A stretch of DNA of 35,448 nt, from assembly GCA_017502845.1 (NCBI GenBank), contig JAFVUE010000006.1:1-35448 (forward strand), read 5' to 3'. Source of the stretch: Clostridia bacterium (GTDB lineage: Bacteria; Bacillota; Clostridia; UMGS1810). The translations under genes were made by a program, and so were the position numbers. Positions within the stretch are counted from its first letter, which is position 1. The number at the start of each line of letters is the position of its first letter. Below are positions 23,683 through 32,843 of the stretch, in pieces. A model generated the notes under the pieces. It made no database searches and had not been told where the DNA came from. It saw only the letters and a program-made list of their open reading frames with translations.

Positions 23683-24957
23683 TTATTCTCCTTTGAGAAA
23701 TTCAAGATATTTTTTATATGCGTCCTCGGTTTTATTCTGACGGGGCACATAATAATGCTTATCCTTAAGTGTATCAGGAAGATACTGCTGCTTAACATAA
23801 GCATTTTTATATGCGTGGGGGTATTTATACTCTACTCCTCTGCCCATCTTCGCCGCACCAGAATAGTGAGCATCCTTAAGATGAAGTGGAACGCTTCCGC
23901 CCCTTCCCGCACGAATATCGGCAATAGCATCGTCTATAGCGCATATACCTGCATTGGATTTCGGCATACAGGAGAGCATTATAACAGCATCCGCAAGGGG
24001 AATTCGTGCCTCGGGAAGACCTAATTGCAATGCACTGTCCACACACGCTTTTGTGATTGCAATAGCGTTAGGGTAAGCAAGTCCCACATCCTCTGCGGCA
24101 ATAACCATAAGACGTCTGCAGGCAGATATCAGATCTCCACCCTCAAGCAATCTTGCAAGATAATGCACAGCCGCATCAGGATCACTTCCGCGTATTGATT
24201 TCTGGAATGCGCTTACCACATCGTAATGGCTGTCCCCGTCTTTATCAAACATAAATGCCGATTTCTGTGTGGCATCACAAGCGGTTTCAATATCAACATT
24301 GAGCACAGCATCGTCTCTGTAGAGGCGCATCTTAACGCACATCTCAACAGCATTTAAGGATTTACGGACATCGCCACCTGCGGTATGAGCAATATGGATA
24401 ATTGCATCCTCGGAAAAGTTAATCTGCTTATCGGGATAATCCTCCCTGATACATTCTATTCCTCTGCGTACTGCGTCTTCTATATCCTCCGCCTCTATGG
24501 GTTTGAACTCCACCACTGTGCTTCGGGAAAGTATAGCGTTATAAACATAAAAATACGGATTCTCCGTTGTACTTGCAATGAGGGTTATACTGCCATTCTC
24601 AATATATTCAAGAAGAGACTGCTGCTGTTTCTTATTGAAATTCTGAATCTCGTCAAGATACAGCAGAACACCGTTTCCTCCGTGGAGAGTGTCAAGTTCT
24701 GCAACGATATCTTTAATATCTTTAGTAGAGGCATTGGTGGCGTTCAGTTTATAAAAACTCTTACCACTTGCCTTTGCACATATATTGGCAACGGTTGTCT
24801 TTCCCGTTCCTGACGGGCCGTAAAATATCATATTGGGAATTTCACCGACACTTACGAGGTTAGTAAGTATCTTATCCTCGCCTATTATATGTTTCTGCCC
24901 CACCACATCATCAAGTGTCATAGGACGAATTCTGTCTGCAAGTGGATTTGACGCCAT
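23683..24957 (-). CDS. rarA: Replication-associated recombination protein RarA/MgsA
   Basis: AAA+ ATPase related to clamp loaders and eukaryotic WRNIP1, acting at stalled replication forks. Walker A GPSGTGKTT is at 47-55, Walker B LLYLDEIQNF follows near 100, then sensor 1 ASTTENP and the arginine-finger region ILSRSTV. The C-terminal half has the tetramerisation domain (SIRGSDPDAAVHYLARLLEGGD, RLMVIAAEDVGLAYP). Normal length, 424 residues. ATG with AGAGGTG upstream. Only a short gap with the glyA terminator precedes it. Confidence 0.95.
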   Translation of the reverse strand: MASNPLADRIRPMTLDDVVGQKHIIGEDKILTNLVSVGEIPNMIFYGPSGTGKTTVANICAKASGKSFYKLNATNASTKDIKDIVAELDTLHGGNGVLLYLDEIQNFNKKQQQSLLEYIENGSITLIASTTENPYFYVYNAILSRSTVVEFKPIEAEDIEDAVRRGIECIREDYPDKQINFSEDAIIHIAHTAGGDVRKSLNAVEMCVKMRLYRDDAVLNVDIETACDATQKSAFMFDKDGDSHYDVVSAFQKSIRGSDPDAAVHYLARLLEGGDLISACRRLMVIAAEDVGLAYPNAIAITKACVDSALQLGLPEARIPLADAVIMLSCMPKSNAGICAIDDAIADIRAGRGGSVPLHLKDAHYSGAAKMGRGVEYKYPHAYKNAYVKQQYLPDTLKDKHYYVPRQNKTEDAYKKYLEFLKGE

Positions 24958-24981
24958 CAGGGTTCACCTCTTTCCAATAAC

Positions 24982-25009
24982 AAAAAGAAACCGATGACGG
25001 TTTCTTTTT
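24982..25009 (-). terminator. Terminator of glyA
   Basis: AAAAAGAAACCG (24982-24993) pairs perfectly with CGGTTTCTTTTT (24998-25009) around ATGA. It is located 18 bases after the glyA stop, so rarA downstream would depend on read-through or a promoter in about 20 bases. Confidence 0.75.
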
Positions 25010-25027
25010 GGAATGATCAAAACAATA

Positions 25028-26266
25028 TTATCTGTATAAGGGGTACTTATCGCAAAGAGCAGCAACTCTTGCACGGACTGCATCCTTATTACCCTCAAAA
25101 TCGCTGATTGTAAGATAGATAAGGTCTGCAATCTCTGTCATATCCTCTTCCTTCATACCTCTTGATGTTACTGCAGGTGCACCGAGACGGAGACCGCTTG
25201 TAACAAAAGGAGATGCAGTTTCAAAAGGAATTGTATTCTTATTGGCTGTGATACCAACTTCGTCAAGCATCTTCTCTGCATCTTTACCTGTAACATTCAT
25301 ATTGCGCAGGTCAATAAGCATAAGGTGGTTATCTGTTCCGCCGGAAACAATCTTGAAACCCTTTGATTTAAGACCGTTTGCAAGTGCAGCGGCGTTCTTG
25401 ACAACCTGTGTCTGGTATGCTTTGAATTCATCAGTAAGTGCTTCGCCGAAGCAAACTGCCTTTGCCGCGATGATATGCATCAGAGGTCCACCCTGAATAC
25501 CGGGGAATACGGCTTTATTAATCATCTGCGCGTGTTCTGCCTTACAGAGGATCATGCCACCTCTTGGACCACGGAGTGTCTTATGTGTTGTAGTTGTAAC
25601 AAAGTCTGCATAAGGAACGGGATTGGGATGAAGTCCTGCAGCAACAAGACCTGCAATATGAGCGATATCTACCATAAGATATGCCCCCACTTCCTTGGCA
25701 ATTGCAGAGAATTTTTCAAAATCAAGTGTTCTGGAATATGCACTTGCACCTGCTACAATAAGTTTGGGCTTGCACTCAAGGGCAATCTCACGTACTTTAT
25801 CATAATCGAGCATCTCTGTATCTTCCTCAACGCCGTAAGGAACGATATTGAAGTATTTACCTGACATATTAACAGGGCTTCCGTGAGAAAGGTGTCCGCC
25901 GTGAGAAAGGTTCATACCCATAACGGTATCTCCGGGCTGTAGGCAGGCAAAGAATACTGCCATATTTGCCTGTGCACCTGAGTGGGGCTGAACGTTAGCG
26001 TGTTCTGCACCGAAAATCTGTTTCGCTCTCTCAATAGCAAGAGTTTCAACAACGTCTACACATTCGCATCCGCCGTAATAACGCTTACCCGGATAACCCT
26101 CGGCATATTTATTTGTAAGAGGTGTTCCCATTGCCTCTATAACTGCATTACTTACAAAGTTTTCACTTGCAATAAGCTCAATCTTACTGCGCTGACGATT
26201 AACCTCCGCCTCTATGGCATCAGCAATCTGGGGATCTGCTTTTCTGATTTCTTCTGTACTGTACAT
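25028..26266 (-). CDS. glyA: Serine hydroxymethyltransferase
   Basis: PLP enzyme interconverting serine and glycine while loading one-carbon units on tetrahydrofolate. The 412 residues match the family end to end: [62 protein letters not shown], and the PLP lysine at 229 within [17 protein letters not shown] at 26266 and a near-consensus promoter 39 bases upstream. Monocistronic by its terminator and promoter. Confidence 0.97.
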   Translation of the reverse strand: MYSTEEIRKADPQIADAIEAEVNRQRSKIELIASENFVSNAVIEAMGTPLTNKYAEGYPGKRYYGGCECVDVVETLAIERAKQIFGAEHANVQPHSGAQANMAVFFACLQPGDTVMGMNLSHGGHLSHGSPVNMSGKYFNIVPYGVEEDTEMLDYDKVREIALECKPKLIVAGASAYSRTLDFEKFSAIAKEVGAYLMVDIAHIAGLVAAGLHPNPVPYADFVTTTTHKTLRGPRGGMILCKAEHAQMINKAVFPGIQGGPLMHIIAAKAVCFGEALTDEFKAYQTQVVKNAAALANGLKSKGFKIVSGGTDNHLMLIDLRNMNVTGKDAEKMLDEVGITANKNTIPFETASPFVTSGLRLGAPAVTSRGMKEEDMTEIADLIYLTISDFEGNKDAVRARVAALCDKYPLYR

Positions 26267-26304
26267 CCTCGTAAAATTCCTTTCAAATTCATATTATATA
26301 CATT

Positions 26305-26333
26305 ATTATATACATATAACAGACATTTTTCAA
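26305..26333 (-). promoter_or_regulatory. Promoter of glyA
   Basis: On the minus strand, TTGAAA (26333-26328), a 17-base spacer and TATAAT (26310-26305) give a near-perfect sigma-A promoter. Confidence 0.75.
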
Positions 26334-26360
26334 GTGTTATTTTATTATTAAGGGTATTTA

Positions 26361-26389
26361 TTGACATATCCTGTCCGAAATTATATAAT
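26361..26389 (+). promoter_or_regulatory. Consensus promoter of the comEC-led operon
   Basis: TTGACA (26361-26366), a 17-base spacer and TATAAT (26384-26389) are a perfect match, 34 bases before comEC. Such a strong vegetative promoter is not what one expects for a gene used only in competence. Confidence 0.87.
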
Positions 26390-26423
26390 AGTGCTGTATA
26401 TCACTTGACACCGGAGGAACAAT

Positions 26424-28733
26424 ATGGCACGTATTTCCACATATGCCATCATACCATATATACTTGTATGCCTGACTTTCGGCACGGGTTATTCTGACCT
26501 TATCTTGATGTCTGTCGGGATATTCACAACAATAAACATATTACGAAGAAAAAGAATCAGAATCTCGGTTATATTAACTGTATTTACCGTAGCAGCATAC
26601 TTAAACTGTATCAACACCTGTTATGTAAGCCACAATCCTATCTGCGGATTGGCAGGTAAAGAAATCACGCTCAAATGCGTTGTGGATGATATGCCGTCAA
26701 TCGACAGTAAGTATATTAATTTTACGGCAAAAGCCGTCTCTGCAGAGATTGACGGAGAAACGGTATTCCTAGACGGAAAAGTATCCGTGTACACAGGCAC
26801 GTCCGTGGCAATTCCAAAATACGGGGATTTAATGGAATTTGAAACGAGGATAAAACTCCCTTATGGCAAAATGAACGACGGCGGATTTGATTACAGAAAC
26901 TACCTTAATTCGAAGGGCATAATTGCCGTATGTAACGCCAAAGACAACAGCATTAAGAATCACGGAAAATACGAGAATGTAAATTATCTTCTGTACAGTG
27001 TAAACTCATTGAGAACTGATCTTGCTGCAAAATGCGATGCTTATATGAGCAAGGAGGCAGCGTCATTTGCAAAAGCATTTGTGCTCGGTTACAAAGGCGA
27101 TATGTCTGAGGATACAAAAAACAATCTCGCTGATGCAGGTCTCTCTCATATAGTAGCAGTATCGGGATTACATCTGTCTATCATGATAACCATCATCAAT
27201 CTGCTGATCAGCAAGTTGAAATCAAAAAGGCGCGTATACATAATACCCGCCATAAACATAGTGTGCTCTGTGTTTATAGCAGCATTCACAGGGTTCTCTC
27301 CCTCTGTTATAAGGGCGGCTCTTATGCTTATAATTTCAAATAGTGCCGCACTCGTGAGAAGAGAAAATGATTCTCTGCAATCCCTTTCTTTTGCGCTGCT
27401 TATAATTCTGCTCATAAACCCCATGGCAGTACACGACGTAGGGCTTGTTCTGTCCGCATCAGCAACTCTCGGCATAATCCTACTCAGTAAAAGAATAAGA
27501 AGCAAACTCGGACACGGAAGAAAATTCAGATTTATACGGGAAACACTTGCAGTAACCCTGTCAGCACAAATCTTCACATTACCCGTAATGGTGATATATT
27601 TCAATTCCTTTTCCCTGTACTCAGCCATAATAAACATATTGATAGTTCCAATGTTGCCATACCTTATGGTGCTCATACTATTATTTCTGATATGTCCCAT
27701 AATACCCGTATGCCAATTCCTGGCAAACGGAATTTGGTTATGGGTATCTTTTATACTGAAAGTATCAGAGTTTACCGCTTCAATACCCTTTGCGCGGGTA
27801 TGCATCGGATTCGCAAAGTTCAGCTATATAATAATATTACTGTTCTGTGCCGCATGGTTTATACGAAAAACAGTTTCAACGGTTTCAGCAAAAAGAAATA
27901 TATTATATCTTGCAGTTTCATGCATCTCCGTTATACTCATACTCTTTCAGCCGACAGGAAAAGATGTTAAAATAACAGCAATAAACACAGGTTATGCTGA
28001 CTGTACGCTTATACAATTACCAAAAGGTCGCACAATGCTTATAGACAGCGGTAAAACAGTTCCTTCCGAATCATCCGAAAGGATTATAATTCCTTACCTC
28101 CTGCAAAACGGAGTACACAGGATAGATTATGCCGTTATATCAAAATTTACATCAAACAATGTTGACGGAATGATGTCTATGGCAGAGGATTTTGATGTGG
28201 GATGCATAATTGTTCCACGGTATATCCCCAGCGAAAATGAAAGCCAGGCAAACAAAATTTTCGATTTCTGCAGAGAAAATGACATTCCTCTCTACATGAT
28301 GGACGAAGGCAATACATTCTCCCCTTCCCCGGGAGTAAATATAACTGTGCATTCGCCGAAAAACGGATATACATACGACGCCAATAACGGTTCTCTCGTT
28401 TTCAAATTATCGGCTTACGGAAAATCTGTACTGTTCACAGGAGATATTGATAACCGTTCAAGAGGAGTTCTCGCGGAGTTTAATCCCGATATTGAATCAG
28501 ACATATTAAAAATCCCAAGGCACGGGTCATCCTCAAAAGCGGACGAAGAATTCCTGACGGCGACAAATCCGAAAATCGCATATATATTTACAAGCAACAA
28601 CGACCAATACATCAAACAAAGAGAAAACACATTGGAATTGCTCTCGGAAAAAGGTATAGTTACATTCGAAACCAACATCAAGGGAACATTGAAATTTACA
28701 ATAAAACCGGACGGAAACATTTACACAGATTAA
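26424..28733 (+). CDS. comEC: ComEC/Rec2 DNA-uptake channel with degenerate MBL domain
   Basis: Polytopic membrane protein that carries single-stranded DNA into the cell during transformation. In the 769 residues an N-terminal pair of helices and a DUF4131/OB-like region (about 70-170) are followed by the Competence domain with its HIVAVSGLHLSIM motif (242-254) and many membrane helices to about 510. A C-terminal beta-lactamase-like domain (515-769) follows. In that domain the metal ligands appear lost: ISKFTSNNVDGM (572-583) stands where a T/S-H-x-x-x-D-H motif is usual, and IPRHGS (697-702) replaces IPHHGS. GGAGG site seven bases before the ATG. First gene of the operon with holA, the usual partner. 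Confidence 0.93.
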   Translation: MARISTYAIIPYILVCLTFGTGYSDLILMSVGIFTTINILRRKRIRISVILTVFTVAAYLNCINTCYVSHNPICGLAGKEITLKCVVDDMPSIDSKYINFTAKAVSAEIDGETVFLDGKVSVYTGTSVAIPKYGDLMEFETRIKLPYGKMNDGGFDYRNYLNSKGIIAVCNAKDNSIKNHGKYENVNYLLYSVNSLRTDLAAKCDAYMSKEAASFAKAFVLGYKGDMSEDTKNNLADAGLSHIVAVSGLHLSIMITIINLLISKLKSKRRVYIIPAINIVCSVFIAAFTGFSPSVIRAALMLIISNSAALVRRENDSLQSLSFALLIILLINPMAVHDVGLVLSASATLGIILLSKRIRSKLGHGRKFRFIRETLAVTLSAQIFTLPVMVIYFNSFSLYSAIINILIVPMLPYLMVLILLFLICPIIPVCQFLANGIWLWVSFILKVSEFTASIPFARVCIGFAKFSYIIILLFCAAWFIRKTVSTVSAKRNILYLAVSCISVILILFQPTGKDVKITAINTGYADCTLIQLPKGRTMLIDSGKTVPSESSERIIIPYLLQNGVHRIDYAVISKFTSNNVDGMMSMAEDFDVGCIIVPRYIPSENESQANKIFDFCRENDIPLYMMDEGNTFSPSPGVNITVHSPKNGYTYDANNGSLVFKLSAYGKSVLFTGDIDNRSRGVLAEFNPDIESDILKIPRHGSSSKADEEFLTATNPKIAYIFTSNNDQYIKQRENTLELLSEKGIVTFETNIKGTLKFTIKPDGNIYTD

Positions 28734-28746
28734 AGGAGTGAGGTCA

Positions 28747-29745
28747 TTGCAGAGCATAAAACAACAGATAAAAGATAAGTCTGTTCAGGGTGCATATCTC
28801 ATATACGGTGAAGAAGATTATCTCAAAGATTTTTATACGAATCGTATAGTTGAATTATGCACCGAAGAAGGACCTGTGGAATTTAACTGCATGAAAGTAA
28901 ACACCGACAAAATCGACCTCGACAGCATTGCAGAATTTACAGTTTCCACGCCGTTTATGGCGGACAAGAAAATACTCGTTATCAAAAACAGCGGAATATT
29001 TGCAAAGGCAAACGATGCGGTTAAAAAATTCTGGGTTGAAACGCTCGAAACTCTTCCCGACTATCTTGTGATTGTATTCTGTGAAAGCAATGTGGACAAG
29101 CGAAGTGCCATATACAAAGCAATGGCAAAGAGTCATACCATTGAAGAATTTCCGTTAAGTTCTGAAGCCGACCTTATCAACTGGTTTGCAAGGGTTCTCA
29201 AAAGCGGAAACAAGATGATGACAAAAGACGACATCGCATTTGTCATAGAAAACGTGGGACGGAATATGTATTTATTAAAGAGTGAAGCGGATAAGCTTAT
29301 ATCATTCACGTACAACAAGCCCGAACTTATTTCCCACGAAGACATTGAAGCGTGTATATGCAAGTCCCTTGAGGGCAAGATATTTGAACTCATTGACAAC
29401 ATAATAAAAGGCGACAGAGCAAAAGTTATAAACGGAATAAACGACCTTAAAACATTAAGGGAACAACCCGTAATGATTGTTGTATTGATTGCACGTCAGT
29501 TTACTCTTATGAGAAGAGTTAAGGCATATTCGCAGCTGCCGTTTTCTACTATTGTGCAAAAAACAAAGCAGAAAGAGTTCGTGATCAAAAAAGCATCGGG
29601 AAATGCAAAACGTTTTACAGACGAAGAACTTGACAATGCAATATTTATGTGCAACAAGGCAGACGAATCCATAAAATCAGGTGCAAAAGAGGCGTGGCTG
29701 ACAGTAGAACAACTTGCCATATCCCTTATGCCTGAAAAACGGTAA
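28747..29745 (+). CDS. holA: DNA polymerase III delta subunit
   Basis: Clamp-loader subunit that opens the beta sliding clamp. The 332-residue protein has the YLIYGEEDYLKDFYTNRI start of the family (a relic Walker A region), PFMADKKILVIKN, and the C-terminal collar helices (LREQPVMIVVLIARQFTLMRRV). The start is placed at a TTG (28747) because AGGAG at 28734-28738 has correct spacing to it; a GTG at 28738 overlaps that site. It lies 13 bases after comEC, as is frequent in Firmicutes. Confidence 0.93.
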   Translation: MQSIKQQIKDKSVQGAYLIYGEEDYLKDFYTNRIVELCTEEGPVEFNCMKVNTDKIDLDSIAEFTVSTPFMADKKILVIKNSGIFAKANDAVKKFWVETLETLPDYLVIVFCESNVDKRSAIYKAMAKSHTIEEFPLSSEADLINWFARVLKSGNKMMTKDDIAFVIENVGRNMYLLKSEADKLISFTYNKPELISHEDIEACICKSLEGKIFELIDNIIKGDRAKVINGINDLKTLREQPVMIVVLIARQFTLMRRVKAYSQLPFSTIVQKTKQKEFVIKKASGNAKRFTDEELDNAIFMCNKADESIKSGAKEAWLTVEQLAISLMPEKR

Positions 29746-29750
29746 CACAT

Positions 29751-30380
29751 ATGAATACTATAATCGCAATATGCCCTTTCTGCAGAAATTACATCAAAGC
29801 AGATCCGGTTACCAAAGCAAACACTCATTCGGTATACAGCGCAGACGATGTATCAAAGATTCTAAAGAACACGGAAAACAAAATAACATGCGACAGGTGT
29901 GGCAAGGAGTTTTATCACGAGCACTGCTGCAGAATAGTAAATGCAGGAAAGGGCTACGTTATTTTATCGTTACCGCAGATTTCAGATAATCCACCAACGG
30001 TAAAAGCCGCACTATACCAATTGCTCAGAAAAGAAAACTTCCGGTTCAGATACGTAAGAGAATTCTTACTCCTTACAGAAAAAGTAAGGATATTCGAACA
30101 CGGTCTTGACGACAGGGTGATAGAACTTATAAAATACAATTGTGTTCCCGACTCCGGGGACAACAAAATCATACTTACGGGCATAGACGAAAACTCCATG
30201 ACATTTACCGTATATGACGGATATGATACACCTCTTTCATCCCACAGGGTAAACAAAGATGCTTACCATACATATCGCAAAGAGTTAAAAGACGAAATAA
30301 TAACAAACACAACCGTTCAATGGATGGAGATTAACCTCCGTTGGGCAGAAAAATACACGAAGGAGAATCTTAAACCATGA
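29751..30380 (+). CDS. CpXC-like zinc-ribbon protein, unknown function
   Basis: The 209 residues look like a CpXC-domain protein. Two C-x-x-C pairs that could bind one zinc are at 8/11 (CPFC) and 47/50 (CDRC), followed by a HCCRIVNAGKGYVILSLP strand and the segment REFLLLTEKVRIFEHGLDDRVIELIKY, which resembles the family's conserved EKIRIFDxGLDDRVIE. The spacing between the two cysteine pairs (35 residues) is filled with a polar insert. The function of CpXC proteins is not known. There is no clear ribosome binding site, so translation probably depends on holA five bases upstream. Its stop overlaps the ATG of the phosphofructokinase gene. Confidence 0.7.
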   Translation: MNTIIAICPFCRNYIKADPVTKANTHSVYSADDVSKILKNTENKITCDRCGKEFYHEHCCRIVNAGKGYVILSLPQISDNPPTVKAALYQLLRKENFRFRYVREFLLLTEKVRIFEHGLDDRVIELIKYNCVPDSGDNKIILTGIDENSMTFTVYDGYDTPLSSHRVNKDAYHTYRKELKDEIITNTTVQWMEINLRWAEKYTKENLKP

Positions 30381-31582
30381 AAAACGCTATAGTCGGTCAG
30401 TCAGGCGGACCTACCGCCGCAATAAATGCTACATTGGCAGGTGTAATAGTGGGTGCTCTTAATTCAAAGGAAATCGGCACTCTTTACGGTGCAGTTCACG
30501 GTATAGACGGTCTGCTCAAAGAAGAGATTATAAACTTAAATGAAATCTTTGAAGATAGAGATAATATCGAACTGCTCAAAGTTACACCATCATCATATCT
30601 TGGTTCCTGCAGATATAAACTGAAAGAAGAACAGGTTGACGACGTTTTCCGTGTATTTGAAAAGTACAATATCGGTTACTTCTTCTACATAGGCGGAAAC
30701 GACTCCATGGATACTGTTTCCAAACTTTCCGCAAAAGCAGAAGAATACGGGGTTAAGGTTATTGGTGTGCCCAAAACCATTGACAACGATTTATATGCTA
30801 CCGACCATTGCCCAGGTTTCGGAAGTGCAGCAAAGTACATTGCCACATCTGTTATGGAGGTTACGAGAGATTGCACCTGTTACGATCTGGACTCTGTAAC
30901 GATAATTGAAATAATGGGCAGAAATGCCGGTTGGCTCACAGCAGCATCAGCACTCGCTCGTTGCAACGGAAACACTACTCCCGATCTTATATATCTTCCC
31001 GAAAAACCATTTTCTGTGGAAAAGTTTATAGAAGATGTTAAGGGCAAGATTGCAGAAAAGCACAGTATAGTAGTTGCTATATCCGAGGGTATAAGAGACG
31101 AGGAAGGTAATTACATTGCAGAACAGACTGCCTCATTCAAAAACGATTCTTTCGGTCATGGTCAGCTGGGCGGTGCAGGAAAAACACTGGAGAGCATCGT
31201 TAAAAATACTCTCAAATGCAAAGCACGTTCTATAGAAGTAAACTTACTGCAGAGATGTGCGGCTCACCTGCTCTCAAAGACAGACATCGACCTCTCCGTA
31301 GAAATAGGTAACGAAGCTGTTAAATGCGCAACAGCCGGTAAAAGTTGCATTATGATGGCATACAAGCACATGGGATACGAACCATTCGCTACAGAAATTG
31401 TGCCTGTTGACATCAATGGGATAGCAAATGCAGAAAACAAAGTTCCCGATGAATACATAAATGCAGAGGGCAACGATATAACTGACGAATTTATCAGATA
31501 CGCTCTGCCCCTTATTCAGGGAGAAATCATTGTTCCTATGAAGAACGGTTTACCTGTTCAGCTTATCAGGAAGGAAGATTAG
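30377..31582 (+). CDS. 6-phosphofructokinase, pyrophosphate-dependent type
   Basis: Phosphorylates fructose 6-phosphate in glycolysis. Key residues point to PPi as the phosphoryl donor: GGNDS at 106-110 in place of the ATP-type GGDGS, and PKTIDND at 132-138, whose lysine replaces the glycine of the ATP-type PGTIDND. The fold is otherwise complete, with GQSGGPTAAIN at the N-terminus and EIMGRNAGWLTAASALAR later. The 401-residue length fits the group of PPi enzymes found in Clostridia. The PPi reaction is reversible, so it may also serve gluconeogenesis. The start codon overlaps the CpXC-like gene (ATGA). Donor use is inferred from the residues. Confidence 0.92.
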   Translation: MKNAIVGQSGGPTAAINATLAGVIVGALNSKEIGTLYGAVHGIDGLLKEEIINLNEIFEDRDNIELLKVTPSSYLGSCRYKLKEEQVDDVFRVFEKYNIGYFFYIGGNDSMDTVSKLSAKAEEYGVKVIGVPKTIDNDLYATDHCPGFGSAAKYIATSVMEVTRDCTCYDLDSVTIIEIMGRNAGWLTAASALARCNGNTTPDLIYLPEKPFSVEKFIEDVKGKIAEKHSIVVAISEGIRDEEGNYIAEQTASFKNDSFGHGQLGGAGKTLESIVKNTLKCKARSIEVNLLQRCAAHLLSKTDIDLSVEIGNEAVKCATAGKSCIMMAYKHMGYEPFATEIVPVDINGIANAENKVPDEYINAEGNDITDEFIRYALPLIQGEIIVPMKNGLPVQLIRKED

Positions 31583-32824
31583 ATGAAAAGATTATTATCT
31601 ATTATACTGATAATACTCATGATAACACCTTGCATATCCGCATATGCAGAGGAAGAAAAAGAAATGCGCGGTGTATGGTTCTCATATGAGGATTACGCAA
31701 AGCAACTCGGTTCTCTTACAGAAAATGAATACAGAGAAAAAGCTGACGAGATATGCAAAAATATTGCATCAAGCGGATTTAACACAATAATCTTTCACGT
31801 AAGGGCATTCTCCGACGCTTTTTACAATTCATCGTATTTTACGTATTCAAAGTATGTTTGCGGAGAAGCGGGGGTGGCACCCGGTTATGATCCATTAGCC
31901 ATTATGTGCGATATTGCTCACGAAAACAGTTTGGAACTCCATGCCTGGATTAATCCCTATCGAATAGGCGCTCCATCAAACGTTACAGAGAGTTCCGTTG
32001 CCTATGCCTGGAAGATGCAATACGGCGACGAAAGAGTATGCGAAGTTGACGGAAAATGGTATTACAACCCTGCAAGTGAAGAAGTAAGACAATATATAGT
32101 CGAGGGTGTTCGTGAGATAGTTCAGAATTATCCCGTTGACGGAATACACTTTGATGACTACTTCTACCCTACCACTGACGAGAATTTTGACAAAGATTCT
32201 TACGAGGCATCGGGAACATCACTTACGCTTAACGAATGGCGAATTGAAAATGTCAACTTGCTAATTAAGAAAACTTATGATAGTATTAAAGAGATAAATC
32301 CCAATGTAGTATTTGGAATAAGCCCCAACGCAGACATAGAGAAGAATTATTCGGATTATTATGCAGATGTCCGCAGATGGGGTAGCGAAGGTGGATATGT
32401 AGATTATCTCACTCCGCAGATTTATTTCGGATACAAAAACTCCACAATGCCTTTTGACCGTGTCCTTGAAAAATGGGAAAGTTTATGCACAGTTCCTGAC
32501 CTTTACATAGGCCTTGCTATATACAAAGCAGGTAAAGAAGACAAATGGGCGGGAGAAGGCAAAGGCGAGTGGATTGAAAACAGCAATCTCTGTGCAAGAC
32601 AGATTGAGGATATAAGAAAATCGGGTAAAGCAAAGGGATTTATGCTATTTACCTATTCCTCAATATACAGCGAAGATACCACGGAAAATGCAAAAGCGGA
32701 ACTTACCGCAATAGAGGCACTTACAAAACCGAGTGTTAACAAAACACCAAGTATAATACAAAAAGGTTCAGTATTGGAAGCGTTTATAAATATGCTGAAA
32801 GCATTATTCAATATATTCAAGTAA
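31583..32824 (+). CDS. Secreted GHL10 family glycoside-hydrolase-like protein
   Basis: Extracellular or membrane-tethered TIM-barrel protein of the GHL10 (PF02638, YngK-like) family, thought to act on glycans, perhaps peptidoglycan. The signal peptide is about residues 1-22 (LLSIILIILMITPCISAYA), with mature protein starting near EEEKEMRGVWFSYEDY, a family hallmark. Then come NTIIFHVRAFSDAFY, LHAWINPYRIG, YPVDGIHFDDYFYP and GISPNADIEKNYSDYYADVRRW, which carry the acidic residues of the proposed active site. The C-terminal about 30 residues are a hydrophobic, amphipathic tail (VLEAFINMLKALFNIFK). The ATG directly follows the phosphofructokinase stop, with the AAGGAAG site inside that gene. Confidence 0.85.
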   Translation: MKRLLSIILIILMITPCISAYAEEEKEMRGVWFSYEDYAKQLGSLTENEYREKADEICKNIASSGFNTIIFHVRAFSDAFYNSSYFTYSKYVCGEAGVAPGYDPLAIMCDIAHENSLELHAWINPYRIGAPSNVTESSVAYAWKMQYGDERVCEVDGKWYYNPASEEVRQYIVEGVREIVQNYPVDGIHFDDYFYPTTDENFDKDSYEASGTSLTLNEWRIENVNLLIKKTYDSIKEINPNVVFGISPNADIEKNYSDYYADVRRWGSEGGYVDYLTPQIYFGYKNSTMPFDRVLEKWESLCTVPDLYIGLAIYKAGKEDKWAGEGKGEWIENSNLCARQIEDIRKSGKAKGFMLFTYSSIYSEDTTENAKAELTAIEALTKPSVNKTPSIIQKGSVLEAFINMLKALFNIFK

Positions 32825-32843
32825 TTTGAAGGAGGATATACAA

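Noticed and set aside
25982-26497. 171-residue plus-strand ORF over the 5' part of glyA and the glyA-comEC gap
   Set aside because: It overlaps antisense a full-length, highly conserved glyA and both consensus promoters, has no ribosome binding site, and its product is Cys- and Phe-rich without domain features.
27146-27805. 219-residue minus-strand ORF within comEC
   Set aside because: Antisense to the intact Competence domain, no promoter or ribosome binding site, no recognisable domain.
26424-28733. comEC considered as a pseudogene because of the degraded C-terminal domain
   Set aside because: The frame is open over 769 codons, the membrane and Competence domains look complete, and it has a perfect promoter and ribosome binding site.
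32825-32843. SAM or T-box riboswitch before metY
   Set aside because: Only 19 bases separate metY from the upstream gene, with nothing but a ribosome binding site in them.
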